Shown one piece after another: positions 45,529 through 54,969 of a DNA stretch of 64,000 nt. The notes under the pieces are model-generated. The model searched no databases. It was not told the origin of the DNA and saw only the letters and a program-made list of their open reading frames with translations. The stretch's first letter is position 1; each line of letters opens with the position of its first letter. Both the position numbers and the translations under genes were made by a program. Source of the DNA: Hyphomonas beringensis (GTDB lineage: Bacteria; Pseudomonadota; Alphaproteobacteria; Caulobacterales; Hyphomonadaceae); NCBI RefSeq assembly GCF_000682755.1, contig NZ_AWFF01000013.1:1-64000 (forward strand). Direction: 5' to 3'.

Positions 45529-45546
45529 GCTACAATAATGTGACAT
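45529..45546 (-). promoter_or_regulatory. Candidate Pho box upstream of pstC
   Basis: Read on the minus strand the sequence is ATGTCAC-ATTA-TTGTAGC: the first half matches the CTGTCAT/C repeat closely, the second only partly, with the proper 4-base spacer. It sits 44 bases upstream of the pstC start, where PhoB would act. Confidence 0.45.
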
Positions 45547-45615
45547 ATCCTTGTTTGCTTGCAGACAACAGGTGCTGACTTGCACACGGCCCCCTGATCC
45601 TCCACATCAAAGCTC

Positions 45616-46173
45616 ATGATGAACGACAAGAACAGTGACGCCATTTGGCACGGCACAACCATTCTGGCCGTGCGTAAAGGCAAGAAGTTGGTCATGCTTA
45701 GCGATGGCCAAGTGTCGATGGGACAGACCATCATGAAGGGCAATGCCCGCAAGGTCCGCCGGATTGCCGACGGTGACATTCTTGCAGGCTTTGCCGGGGC
45801 GACGGCGGATGCCTTCACCTTGTTTGAACGGCTGGAGGCCAAGCTGGAGCGCCATCCCGGCCAGCTGCAGCGCGCCGCTGTGGAACTGGCCAAGGACTGG
45901 CGGACGGAGAAATACCTCCAGAAACTTGAAGCCCTGCTGATCGTAGCCGACAAGGAATCGACGCTGGTGATCACCGGCGCAGGTGATGTGCTGGAGCCCG
46001 AACACAATGTCGTGGCTGTCGGCTCTGGCGGAAACTATGCGCTCGCTGCGGCACGCGGCCTTTATGAGTATGAAGAGGATTCCGAAGTCATCGGACGCAA
46101 GGCGATGCAGATTGCCGCAGATATCTGCGTCTACACAAATGCCCACTTCACGCTTGAATCGCTGGACCTCTGA
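45616..46173 (+). CDS. hslV: ATP-dependent protease subunit HslV
   Basis: 185-residue threonine protease, the proteasome-like ring of HslVU. The catalytic Thr14 follows Gly13 in [12 protein letters not shown], so the mature form starts TTILAV after removal of 13 residues. LSDGQVSMG and [10 protein letters not shown] are conserved. hslU follows, and pstC is divergent upstream. Confidence 0.96.
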   Translation: MMNDKNSDAIWHGTTILAVRKGKKLVMLSDGQVSMGQTIMKGNARKVRRIADGDILAGFAGATADAFTLFERLEAKLERHPGQLQRAAVELAKDWRTEKYLQKLEALLIVADKESTLVITGAGDVLEPEHNVVAVGSGGNYALAAARGLYEYEEDSEVIGRKAMQIAADICVYTNAHFTLESLDL

Positions 46174-46229
46174 GGGTGGCCTCACCGCCCTGTTCCGCCC
46201 CCTCCTCTGACACGCTTTCGGAAAGATAC

Positions 46230-47534
46230 ATGAAAGACCTTACCCCCCGCGAGATTGTCGCAGAACTCGACCGCCACATTGTCGGCCAGACTGGCGCCAA
46301 GCGCGCTGTTGCCATTGCCCTGCGCAATCGCTGGCGTCGTAAAAAGGCGCCGGACAACATCCGCGCAGAAATCACACCAAAGAATATCCTGATGATAGGG
46401 CCCACGGGCGTCGGCAAGACTGAAGTCTCCCGCCGTCTCGCACGCCTGGCCAACGCCCCCTTCCTGAAAGTGGAAGCCACCAAGTTTACTGAAGTCGGCT
46501 ATGTTGGTCGGGACGTTGAACAGATCATTCGCGATCTTGTTGAAGCAGCCATTGGCATGGTGCGTGAGCAAAAACGCGCAGGTGTCAGCAAACAGGCACA
46601 GGACGCCGCTGAAGAGCGCCTTCTGGATGCGCTGGTCGGAGAAGACGCGCAATCTTCAACGCGTGAAGTTTTCCGCACCAAGCTGCGCGCCGGTGAACTG
46701 GACGACAAGCCGGTAGACCTGGACGTGGCCGAAACAAACAACCCAATGCAAATGATGGATATTCCCGGCCAAGGCGGCTCCATGGGCATGATCAATCTGT
46801 CGGACATGCTGGGCAAGGCCATGGGTGGACGCACCAAGCGTGTACGGACGACTGTGCGCGAAGCCTACGAACCTCTGACAGAGGAAGAGGCCGACCGTCT
46901 GCTGGATGAAGACGCCATCATTCGTGAAGCTGTTTCCGCTGTGGAAGAAGATGGCATCGTATTCCTGGACGAGATCGACAAGGTGGCCGCCCGTAAGGAA
47001 CGCGGCGGCGCAGATGTCAGCCGCGAAGGCGTTCAGCGGGACCTGCTGCCCCTGATCGAAGGCACAACAGTTTCCACAAAGCGCGGCGCGGTTAAGACGG
47101 ACCATATTCTGTTTATTGCATCTGGCGCCTTCCATGTTTCAAAGCCATCAGACCTTCTGCCGGAACTTCAAGGGCGTCTGCCTATCCGCGTGGAACTGGA
47201 AGCCCTCACCCGTGACGATCTGCGCCGCATTCTGGTCGAGCCGGAAGCCAGCCTGATCCGTCAGTATGAGGCGCTTATGGCTGCGGAGAATGTCACGCTG
47301 GAATTTGAAGACGCAGCGATTGATCGCCTGGCAGACCTTGCCGAAGCTGTGAACAGCTCGGTCGAGAATATTGGTGCGCGGCGTCTGCAGACAGTGCTCG
47401 AACGCCTGCTCGACGAAATCAGCTTTGATGCTCCGGACAAGACCGGAGAGACCATCACGATCACGGCTGATTATGTGGATGAACGCGTCGCCAGCCTGGC
47501 CGGCAACGCAGATCTTTCCAAATTCATCCTCTAG
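46230..47534 (+). CDS. hslU: ATP-dependent protease ATPase subunit HslU
   Basis: 434-residue AAA+ unfoldase partner of HslV. Walker A is GPTGVGKTE, Walker B is [33 protein letters not shown], and the inserted I-domain covers about 110-230. The C-terminal LSKFIL is the tail that docks into HslV. ATG 46230 has GGAAAG upstream; GTG 46176 would add 18 residues. The stop is 5 bases from the convergent NUDIX gene. Confidence 0.96.
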   Translation: MKDLTPREIVAELDRHIVGQTGAKRAVAIALRNRWRRKKAPDNIRAEITPKNILMIGPTGVGKTEVSRRLARLANAPFLKVEATKFTEVGYVGRDVEQIIRDLVEAAIGMVREQKRAGVSKQAQDAAEERLLDALVGEDAQSSTREVFRTKLRAGELDDKPVDLDVAETNNPMQMMDIPGQGGSMGMINLSDMLGKAMGGRTKRVRTTVREAYEPLTEEEADRLLDEDAIIREAVSAVEEDGIVFLDEIDKVAARKERGGADVSREGVQRDLLPLIEGTTVSTKRGAVKTDHILFIASGAFHVSKPSDLLPELQGRLPIRVELEALTRDDLRRILVEPEASLIRQYEALMAAENVTLEFEDAAIDRLADLAEAVNSSVENIGARRLQTVLERLLDEISFDAPDKTGETITITADYVDERVASLAGNADLSKFIL

Positions 47535-47539
47535 CCTCG

Positions 47540-48343
47540 CTACACGTTCACGCGTGACAACAATTCAATTGTCTGGCCGTAGCCTGCCTCTTCCGGAATG
47601 ACGAGGCAGGCTTCGCCTTTTTCGGTCTTGTCCTGACGCGGCAGGACCGTGACGACCGGCTCAGCCGCAAAACGCCTGGCAGCGTCCGCAACCGAGCTGG
47701 CCTTTGCCAGCTTCTTCAGATTCATTCGTGTCGGGAATATTATGACCGACTCACCTGCCTCTTCCGAGTTCAGAGCACCCTGAGCGGTGATCCAGACCGA
47801 GTCTGTCGTCTCACGCCCATCATGTGCAGCAATCTGGTCTGGTGGCGCAGGTGCGATGTAAAAATGCGTATCGAAACGCTTCGGCATCATGTCCGGCGTG
47901 ATCCAATGTCCGAAATGGACGAGGCTGTCGAGCGCGAGGACGAGGTCATGTTCACGGATCAATTCCAGGAAGCTCTGCTCGCCCCGGTCCACAGCGGCGC
48001 GGAACGGGTCCAGTTTCTCGGCCACATCCGGCCCAACCAGAGGCATGTCTGTGCCCCGCTTCTGCCTGGGGCGTGCCAGTAGCAGTCCTGATTCCTCATA
48101 CGCCTCTCTTACCGCAGCAATGCGCGCATCCTGTTGTACTGGGCCGAAATCCCCATCGGTATAGGGATCCCAGCCTGAACTGGAATCTTCTGTCGTTGCC
48201 TTGCCGCCCGGAAAAACGAGCGCGCCGGCAGCGAAATCTATCTGATAGTGACGCTTCACCATCAGCACTTCAGGCGCTGTTTCACCGTCCCGCACGATCA
48301 GGACGGTCGCAGAGAGTTTTGGCTGGGTATTTTCTTTATTCAT
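47540..48343 (-). CDS. NUDIX hydrolase
   Basis: 267-residue NUDIX protein. The Nudix box is partly split by an insert: GGKATTEDSS is followed by AAVREAYEESGLLL, the metal-binding helix (REAYEESG). The family VLMVKRHYQIDFAAGALVFPGG resembles mammalian NUDT19-like and other coenzyme A or fatty-acyl-CoA pyrophosphatases, but the substrate is uncertain. ATG 48343 has GGGGGAGGA upstream. Divergent from the degenerate EAL gene. Confidence 0.85.
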   Translation of the reverse strand: MNKENTQPKLSATVLIVRDGETAPEVLMVKRHYQIDFAAGALVFPGGKATTEDSSSGWDPYTDGDFGPVQQDARIAAVREAYEESGLLLARPRQKRGTDMPLVGPDVAEKLDPFRAAVDRGEQSFLELIREHDLVLALDSLVHFGHWITPDMMPKRFDTHFYIAPAPPDQIAAHDGRETTDSVWITAQGALNSEEAGESVIIFPTRMNLKKLAKASSVADAARRFAAEPVVTVLPRQDKTEKGEACLVIPEEAGYGQTIELLSRVNV

Positions 48344-48375
48344 TGTGTCCTCCCCCATTTGTTCAAATTTATTCG

Positions 48376-48391
48376 AAATCCAAATGGATTT
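48376..48391. promoter_or_regulatory. Inverted repeat in the NUDIX / EAL-like divergent region
   Basis: AAATCC-AAAT-GGATTT has perfect 6-base arms. It sits 33 bases upstream of the NUDIX start and 69 bases upstream of the EAL-like gene, in an A+T-rich spacer. It could be an operator; no regulator is nearby. Confidence 0.35.
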
Positions 48392-48459
48392 GTCCGCGTG
48401 ATCTTCAGTCCTGTCCGTTAGGTAAAGCAATAGGCACGGTCAGAAAGACGGGAAGAGTG

Positions 48460-49140
48460 ATGCGGGAATTGCTACAAACAAGAGTTGTCGCTCACACTGG
48501 ACAGAAGGTCCAATTCCGCTTCCACCCGGTCATGCATCTGCTTGACGGGGATTCGTTCGGTGCTGTTTGTGAGATGTCGCAGACTTTTGAAGAGTCCGCA
48601 TCTTTTGGCCCGATGAGTACTGCCAGCAGTGTCTCAGATCCGGCCAAATGGCTTTCAGACAGACTGTCCGAAGTTGCCAGCGCCGCGCACCATATGGACC
48701 AGCGCATGCGCCCCATCATTGTGCCCTCCCCTATGGCAGCGCTCTCTCACGCGAATACGGCTATCGCCTGCGATGCCGCTATTCGCAGGACGACACTCTG
48801 CCAGCAGGAAATCTGCCTGGAGTTTGAAGACTCCGCTTTTGCCGGCTGCCCGAGTGATATTGTACGCCATGTAGCCCATCTGCGGCGTCACGGCTTTCGT
48901 GTGTCCGTCGACATGCGCAAATCCTGGCAAACGCCGATTGGCGAGGGCCTGCGCCTGCTGATCGACAGTTTGCGCGTCGATGCACGTGATTTGGAGATGA
49001 ATGAGACGCTGATGGAGATCTGCGAAGTCGCATCCGCCTCAGGCATGCTCGTGATCGCAGAAAATGCAAACTGGCGGGATGGAGAGTTCCTGAACCGCAT
49101 TGGTATCCATGCGGGCTCAAAACTTCGCGCGGATTCCTAA
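48460..49140 (+). CDS. Degenerate EAL-like domain protein
   Basis: 226-residue protein weakly like the c-di-GMP phosphodiesterase (EAL) barrel. The stretch EICLEFEDSAFAG resembles the ICLEVTE strand of EAL domains, followed by VRHVAHLRRHGFRVSVDM and LRVDARDLEM, like the barrel helices, and the last part GMLVIAENANW. The EAL metal-binding motif itself and the DDFGTG loop are missing, so enzymatic activity is unlikely. The ATG has GGAAGAG upstream. It is convergent with the DUF2336 gene, overlapping by 4 bases. Function unknown; possibly a binding or regulatory protein. Confidence 0.65.
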   Translation: MRELLQTRVVAHTGQKVQFRFHPVMHLLDGDSFGAVCEMSQTFEESASFGPMSTASSVSDPAKWLSDRLSEVASAAHHMDQRMRPIIVPSPMAALSHANTAIACDAAIRRTTLCQQEICLEFEDSAFAGCPSDIVRHVAHLRRHGFRVSVDMRKSWQTPIGEGLRLLIDSLRVDARDLEMNETLMEICEVASASGMLVIAENANWRDGEFLNRIGIHAGSKLRADS

Positions 49141-50303
49141 GCGGCTCCGAAAGACGCGTCACCGCCGCTCTCTTCCATGGCGGCCATCTCGGAATAATAA
49201 TCCAGTTTTTCCAATAGGTATTCCAGGTCTTCCCGCGGAATAGCCTGGAACTGGGTCAGCACACGCTCGATCATACGAGCGCGGAAACGTGCGCGGTCGT
49301 TCGGCCCGCCATCATGGCTCGTCTCATGAAACACGTTCACAGCTGCGCGGAAGGCCGGCAGCATCTTGCGCGGCATTCCGGCCCGATCAAACACAGCCTG
49401 CAGGCCCAATGGCCCGGCGTCGTGGATCATCAGCCAGACACGCTGGTGACCGACGCCCGAAAGCTCAGCCAGCGCATGCTCAACAAACGGCATCTGGCCG
49501 CAACATAGGGCGCGCATGATCAGCGAATGCGTCAGGCGGCCATTAAGGTTCAACTGGGTTACAAAGCGCGGCAAATCGTGGGAGCGGCCCGCCTGCTCAA
49601 CCAGATCGATCGTCGCGCGTTCCCGTGCACCTGATGCCAGATCGATCGCAAGCTGCGCTGGCAATTCGTGGCGATTGACCAGCATGTCGAACAATTGCCC
49701 GGAGACGAGGCTGACCATCTTTTCGGCGATATGTGTTGGGATGTACTCACGGCTTATCAGCCCGCGCTGCACACCTTCATCTGTTCCGTAGCGCCGCATG
49801 GCATCGTCATATGCCTTGTCGCTCCAGTCCGCGCCCTCATTTCCGGACAGCGCGCGAACGGCTTCCAGAGCGCCATGCTCCGTAAGAACTTCTGTCAGAG
49901 TGAGCGATAGCGAATCGCGTGACGCAATCGCGACTTGTTTTGCCGCCGTTACAGACAGCGCCAGCTCGATCAGATCCTCATCTGTGAAGACGGGCGAGTC
50001 CTGAAGCACCGGAATCGCCACGGCCTCAATATCCTGAGCCAGCTTGAACGCGATCTCGCGCGGGAGGATGGGCGAATTGCGAAGCGTGACAGACAGGGTG
50101 CGGCGAACCAGGTCTGCGGCATCCTCGGCCAGAATGCCCATGATTTCCTGAGCGTAGGCACGCTCTTCGTCGGTCAGGACATCCAAGGCGATTCGGCGGC
50201 ACAGCCTGTGCGCCACGGAAGCACGCTGTTCTGGCGTATCCCCCTTCATCAGGCGATGAATATCGTCTTCGGTCAGTTGCGGGCGTATGCTTTGGACGCT
50301 CAT
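49137..50303 (-). CDS. DUF2336 domain protein
   Basis: 388-residue protein, mainly helical and built from repeated short helix pairs, as in the DUF2336 family of alphaproteobacteria. Segments such as LAEDAADLVRRTLSVTLRNSPILPREIAFKLAQDIEAVAIPVLQDSP (about 50-110) recall HEAT-like repeats. The function is unknown. ATG 50303 (MSVQSIRPQ) is preferred; a TTG at 50336 is an alternative. Convergent with the EAL-like gene and tail-overlapping it. Confidence 0.75.
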   Translation of the reverse strand: MSVQSIRPQLTEDDIHRLMKGDTPEQRASVAHRLCRRIALDVLTDEERAYAQEIMGILAEDAADLVRRTLSVTLRNSPILPREIAFKLAQDIEAVAIPVLQDSPVFTDEDLIELALSVTAAKQVAIASRDSLSLTLTEVLTEHGALEAVRALSGNEGADWSDKAYDDAMRRYGTDEGVQRGLISREYIPTHIAEKMVSLVSGQLFDMLVNRHELPAQLAIDLASGARERATIDLVEQAGRSHDLPRFVTQLNLNGRLTHSLIMRALCCGQMPFVEHALAELSGVGHQRVWLMIHDAGPLGLQAVFDRAGMPRKMLPAFRAAVNVFHETSHDGGPNDRARFRARMIERVLTQFQAIPREDLEYLLEKLDYYSEMAAMEESGGDASFGAA

Positions 50304-50387
50304 CTTCTGATGCCTTTGCTTAATGATTCCCTGCAATTTCGCGATGTGCGGTTAACATGCAGTTTACCTATTCGGCTTTGCGGCATC

Positions 50388-50416
50388 AAAAAAGCCGGCC
50401 ACTGCGGACCGGCTTT
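50388..50416 (-). terminator. Intrinsic terminator downstream of tig
   Basis: AAAGCCGG (50391-50398) pairs with CCGGCTTT (50409-50416) around a 10-base loop. On the minus strand six T (50393 to 50388) follow. The stem begins 27 bases past the tig stop. Confidence 0.8.
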
Positions 50417-50442
50417 CTTTAACTGGTATTTTCTGTGGAGAC

Positions 50443-51780
50443 TTACTCTTCATCTTCCTTGAAGAGGTCTTCACGGGAAACGGTCTCATCGGACACTTCG
50501 GCAACGCCGAGAATGTGATCGACGACCTTGTCTTCATAGATCGGTGCGCGGAGCTGAGCCATGGCGCCCGGATTCTGCTGGAAGAATTGAACGACCTGTT
50601 GCTCTTGGCCAGGATACTGACGCGCTTCACGGATCAGGGCCTGATTCACTTCCTGCTCGGAAATGCGGACATCATTAACCCGGCCGATTTCAGCAAGCAC
50701 CAGACCGAGACGCACGCGGCGCTCTGCGATCTTGCGGTACTCTTCCTTCAGCTCGTCCTCGGACTTGCCCTTGTCTTCTTCAGCGGTGCGGCCGGCATCC
50801 ATTTCAGCCTGCAGCTGCTGCCAGATCTGATTGAACTCCTGCTCAACCATATTCGGCGGCAGGTCGAACTCGTGCGCTTCGTCCAGCTTGTCCAGCAGGT
50901 CACGCTTTGCTTTGGAACGCGAAGCGGCGTCATGCTCACCCTGCAGCTGGTCTTTGACCAGGCCGGTCAGCTGTTCGAGGCTTTCAAGGCCAAGACCTTT
51001 GGCAAACTCATCATCGACTTCCGGGGTCTTCGGCGCGCGGACTTCCTGGACTTTCACCTCGAAGGTCGCTTCCTTTCCAGCAAGATCCTCAGTCGGATAC
51101 TCCTCAGGGAAAGTGACGGTGATTTCTTTTTCTTCACCCGTCTTCACGCCGACGAGTTGTTCCTCAAAGCCCGGGATGAAGCGGCCGGAGCCAATCACAA
51201 GGGTCTGCTGCTCGGCAGAACCACCCTCAAAAGCTTCACCGTCGATCTTGCCAACAAAATCCATCACGACAGCATCGCCGTCCTTGGCCTTCGCAGTTTT
51301 GCCGCGAGGCTCGAACTGGGTGTTCTGCTCGGCGATGCGACCAAGAGCTTCTTCAATCTGCTCTTCAGAGACTTCGGCAACAGGGCGGGTCACTTTCAGC
51401 TTGGAAACGTCAGCCGGCTCAAATTCTGGCATCACGTCGACATGCATGTGATAGGAGAGATCTGCCTCGCCCGTCACAACTTTCTCAACGTCGCCGTCCA
51501 TATGGACGTCCGGCTGACCAGCAGGGCGCAGTTCGTTTTCTTCCAGGGCTTTCTGGTTGGTTTCATCCACCAGCTTGTTGATCAGCTCGCCCATCAGGTC
51601 TTTGCCGAACATCTTGCGCACGTGAGAGGCAGGAACCTTGCCTGGACGGAAGCCTTTGAGCTTCATTTGCGGGCGGATTTCTTCGATCCGCTCATCCAGC
51701 TTCGCCTTCAGTTCCGATGCCGGCACTGTGACGGCGAACGTACGGCTGAGACCTTCTGCCTTGGTCTGGGTAACTTCCAT
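50443..51780 (-). CDS. tig: Trigger factor (ribosome-associated chaperone)
   Basis: 445-residue chaperone. The N-terminal ribosome-binding domain includes the signature KGFRPGKVPASHVRKMFG. The peptidyl-prolyl isomerase domain (about 155-245) shows DGDAVVMDFVGKIDGEAFEGG and SGRFIPGFEEQLVG, and the C-terminal helical chaperone domain runs to the acidic end. ATG 51780 (MEVTQTKAEG) is the family start; an ATG at 51792 adds MIEP. It follows tRNA-Leu and ends in a terminator. Confidence 0.96.
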   Translation of the reverse strand: MEVTQTKAEGLSRTFAVTVPASELKAKLDERIEEIRPQMKLKGFRPGKVPASHVRKMFGKDLMGELINKLVDETNQKALEENELRPAGQPDVHMDGDVEKVVTGEADLSYHMHVDVMPEFEPADVSKLKVTRPVAEVSEEQIEEALGRIAEQNTQFEPRGKTAKAKDGDAVVMDFVGKIDGEAFEGGSAEQQTLVIGSGRFIPGFEEQLVGVKTGEEKEITVTFPEEYPTEDLAGKEATFEVKVQEVRAPKTPEVDDEFAKGLGLESLEQLTGLVKDQLQGEHDAASRSKAKRDLLDKLDEAHEFDLPPNMVEQEFNQIWQQLQAEMDAGRTAEEDKGKSEDELKEEYRKIAERRVRLGLVLAEIGRVNDVRISEQEVNQALIREARQYPGQEQQVVQFFQQNPGAMAQLRAPIYEDKVVDHILGVAEVSDETVSREDLFKEDEE

Positions 51781-51960
51781 CGGTTCAATCATCCGTTTTA
51801 TTGGGTCACGGGCGCAAATATCTGCGCGCGGGCGCCCTGTGAATCCTGTCTGAAGGGGCGGCTTATGTCATAGCCGAAAGCCCCTGTCCACGCAGGACTC
51901 GGCCTGTTTTACAGCATAGAGATCCGCCCCGGATGCCCGAGCCGGATTCCCATGCCTTGT

Positions 51961-52045
51961 TGGTGCGGATGAGAGGACTCGAACCTCCACGCCTTGCGGC
52001 GCTGGAACCTAAATCCAGTGCGTCTACCAATTCCGCCACATCCGC
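51961..52045 (-). tRNA. tRNA-Leu (anticodon UAG)
   Basis: An 85-base tRNA on the minus strand. The acceptor stem GCGGATG/CATCCGC closes perfectly, the CCA end is encoded (51961-51963), the anticodon loop TTTAGGT gives UAG, reading CUA, and the T-arm is GAGGTTCGAGTCCTC. A long variable arm, CGCCGCAAGGCG, marks a leucine tRNA. Confidence 0.96.
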
Positions 52046-52110
52046 TTGTGGCGAGTTCCTACGCGAGCGTTTTCAAGGCATCAACCAGAAAGCTGCGACA
52101 GACTGCCAAA

Positions 52111-53553
52111 TCAGCGTTTTTCGCCGTGCAGGGCGCTCAGAATTTCCGGCAATTGCTTCTCGAGATCTTCGGAGATCAGGCCAGCCCCTACCCGGCGACC
52201 TGACTCGCCATGCAGCCAGCTCGCCATTGCGGCTGCTGTGAAGGCATCAACACCCTGAGCAATCATGCCACCGGCGATACCCGCCAGAACGTCTCCGGAG
52301 CCTGCCGTTGCGAGCCAGCGTGTGGCGTGTGTATTCACAATGGCTGTTCCATCTGGCGACGCGATCACAGTATCCGCCCCCTTCAGCAAAACAACACACC
52401 CCGCAATTTCTGCAGCTTTGCGAGTCGCATCCACCTTGTTGCTGGATGTCTCCAAAAGGTCTCCGAAGATGCGCGTGAACTCACCAATATGGGGCGTGAT
52501 CAGGTCAGAGGGCCGCAGCAGCTTGTGCAGGGCTTCGCTATCATCACCGAAGACCGTCAGCGCGTCAGCATCCAGTACAGCCTTGGTTTCAGATCCGAGC
52601 AGGCATTCCACATTCTCACGCGTAGTGGAACTGACACCCGCCGCTGGGCCGAGAATCGCGACGGTAGCTGTTTCCAGCGCGTCGCATACATCTTCACGCT
52701 TCGAGAATTCCTTCAGCATCACGGCCGTCAGGTGGCTTGCATTCACCTGAATGGCATCCGGAGGCGACAGCACCGTCACGAGACCCGCCCCTGCTCTTAA
52801 TCCGGCCCGGGCTGCCAGCCTGGCCGCACCCGTTGCATGCGCAGGCCCGCTAACCACCGCCAGATGGCCACGCTGATGCTTATGTGTGCTCTGACCTGGC
52901 TGCGGCAGTCTCTTCCCCCACAGAAGAGGACTGTTCTCCAGAAGGCGAGATTTCACCGGCACACCAATGTCGGCGACAAACACGCCGCCACAATATGCAG
53001 CAGCCGGCAGCAGGACGTGCGCTGGCCTCAAAGCCGCAAAAGTGATCGTGCCCTCAGCGCGAAAGCATGGCCCAAGCGGCTCGGCCGTGAAACCATCGAT
53101 ACCAGAGGGTACATCAATCGAGACAACCCTGCCCCCACGCTGAGACAATGCAGCAACGGTGCCCTCGAGGGCACGGGACAAGCCGCCGCCAAACAGCGCA
53201 TCCAGAACGATATCATGGGGGGCCTCCAGCGCGTCCTCCAGTGGTCTGATGTCCTTCTCCCAGAGAGCCGCTGCCTTAGCTGCGTCGCCTTTCAGATCCT
53301 CCCGAGGAACAAGACAGAAGACATCGACATCCCGCCAAAGCTTTGCGAGCTGGCTGGCCGCGACAAAGCCGTCACCACCATTTCCACCCGGTCCACATAG
53401 AACCTGAATACGGCCTTCGGGCCAGTTGGCATGAAGGAATTCCGCAACGGCATTTCCCGCGCGCTGCATCAATTCAAAACTATCGAGCCCGCCAGAGAAT
53501 AAGGCCTGCTCGGCGTCACGCATTTCCTGCGGTGTAAGTATCGGTCTGCCCAT
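52111..53553 (-). CDS. nnr: Bifunctional NAD(P)H-hydrate epimerase/dehydratase
   Basis: 480-residue repair enzyme for hydrated NAD(P)H. The N-terminal epimerase (YjeF, about 1-205) shows QVLCGPGGNGGDGFVAA and DALFGGGLSRAL. The C-terminal ADP-dependent dehydratase (about 215-480) shows the VLDADALTVF region, ITPHIGEFTRIF and the adenylate-binding TAGSGDVLAGIAGGMIAQG. Complete on the minus strand, between tRNA-Leu and the phosphohistidine phosphatase gene. Confidence 0.95.
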   Translation of the reverse strand: MGRPILTPQEMRDAEQALFSGGLDSFELMQRAGNAVAEFLHANWPEGRIQVLCGPGGNGGDGFVAASQLAKLWRDVDVFCLVPREDLKGDAAKAAALWEKDIRPLEDALEAPHDIVLDALFGGGLSRALEGTVAALSQRGGRVVSIDVPSGIDGFTAEPLGPCFRAEGTITFAALRPAHVLLPAAAYCGGVFVADIGVPVKSRLLENSPLLWGKRLPQPGQSTHKHQRGHLAVVSGPAHATGAARLAARAGLRAGAGLVTVLSPPDAIQVNASHLTAVMLKEFSKREDVCDALETATVAILGPAAGVSSTTRENVECLLGSETKAVLDADALTVFGDDSEALHKLLRPSDLITPHIGEFTRIFGDLLETSSNKVDATRKAAEIAGCVVLLKGADTVIASPDGTAIVNTHATRWLATAGSGDVLAGIAGGMIAQGVDAFTAAAMASWLHGESGRRVGAGLISEDLEKQLPEILSALHGEKR

Positions 53554-53562
53554 AGGGCGATC

Positions 53563-54102
53563 TCATAGCACGCGGGTTGCGGATTCGCTGCCCAGTTCCT
53601 TGACTTTCAACAGCCCGTTTTCGCGCACCAATTGGGTGACCGAGCAATGACCAGGCCGAAACACGATTGTCTTGGCATCATTTCTGAGTGCACTCACGAT
53701 CGCATTGATGGCTACGAAGTGAGAGAAAACCACGGTCCCGTCTTCAGCCTTCGCTAGACGTGCCATCATTCGGTCACGCCAGGGCAAGTGTTCGCTGCCT
53801 TCTGCAGCCCATGTCCCATCCATGTATCTCTTCAGCCAGGTTACACGATCGGTGACATAGCTCGGTGTATCGATCTCAGAGACCTCTTCCACGACGGGAG
53901 CTGTCACGCCCAAGGCACGCTCAAAGGGCTGCGCTGTTTCGCGGCAACGTTGCATCGGACTGGTAATGGCCTGAGTCGCGCCGAGCGTTTGCAATTGTTC
54001 TGCAACAGCTTCGGCCTGTTTGCGCCCGAGTTCACTCAAGCCCGGATCGGGATGGTTCCCCCATGCTGCGGCAGCTTCTCCGTGGCGAACAAGAAAGATC
54101 AT
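53563..54102 (-). CDS. SixA-like histidine phosphatase
   Basis: 179-residue member of the phosphoglycerate-mutase-like superfamily. The phospho-histidine RHGEA motif is at the N terminus (IFLVRHGEAAA) and the second conserved histidine in VVFSHFVAINA. E. coli SixA dephosphorylates phosphohistidines, but substrates in this broad family vary. ATG 54102 is the natural start; the longer frame to 54159 has no matching N terminus. It is divergent from glnB, 467 bases away. Confidence 0.82.
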   Translation of the reverse strand: MIFLVRHGEAAAAWGNHPDPGLSELGRKQAEAVAEQLQTLGATQAITSPMQRCRETAQPFERALGVTAPVVEEVSEIDTPSYVTDRVTWLKRYMDGTWAAEGSEHLPWRDRMMARLAKAEDGTVVFSHFVAINAIVSALRNDAKTIVFRPGHCSVTQLVRENGLLKVKELGSESATRVL

Positions 54103-54236
54103 TACTGAGCCCCTGGCTAGTGTGACTTTAACGTGTCCCGACCAGAATTGGTCGGGCATTATCTGCTGCCTGCAGGAGATGCGCCTTTCCTACGCACACG
54201 TCACCTCTAGACGACGTGGCTGCATCGCCCCAGGCG

Positions 54237-54253
54237 TGCACCGACACGATGCA
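54237..54253. promoter_or_regulatory. Candidate NtrC-binding dyad (distal) upstream of glnB
   Basis: TGCAC-CGACACG-ATGCA is one base away from the perfect 5-7-5 dyad seen upstream of dusB-ntrBCY. It lies 317 bases upstream of glnB. The assignment is by motif only. Confidence 0.45.
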
Positions 54254-54425
54254 CACGAAACCATGGTCTGGGCAGACCCTCTCCACGCAAACAGAGCAAT
54301 GAAGAAAGCCCCAGAGCAGATACCTGAAACCTGTGAGTTACGCTGTATATACTGCAAAGCGCAGTCCGCGCACCCCCGAAAATGACGCGCATGTCACGGA
54401 ATACGTGATAGCCCCGCGCAGTCGG

Positions 54426-54442
54426 CGCACAAAAAACGTGCA
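54426..54442. promoter_or_regulatory. Candidate NtrC-binding dyad (proximal) upstream of glnB
   Basis: CGCAC-AAAAAAC-GTGCA differs by one base in the left arm from the TGCAC-N7-GTGCA form. It lies 128 bases upstream of glnB, a common distance for NtrC sites. Confidence 0.45.
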
Positions 54443-54485
54443 GTAAAGTCCAAAAAGCAACCAGCAGTCCGTCAGCTACCGTTAA

Positions 54486-54908
<423 letters not shown>

Positions 54909-54969
54909 CACCGGCGTCCTGTAACAAGGTTACCCATGAATTCTGATTTTTACTGGAGGGCAAATTCCA

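Noticed and set aside
45547-45615. A heat-shock sigma32-type promoter upstream of hslV
   Set aside because: CTTG and CCCC elements are present, but their spacing is wrong.
48073-48459. Extending the EAL-like gene upstream to 48073
   Set aside because: The extension runs antisense through the NUDIX gene; ATG 48460 has a good ribosome site (GGAAGAG) and a natural start.
50515-51873. A 452-codon plus-strand open frame
   Set aside because: It is antisense to trigger factor; its composition is a mirror of that gene and no domain is seen.
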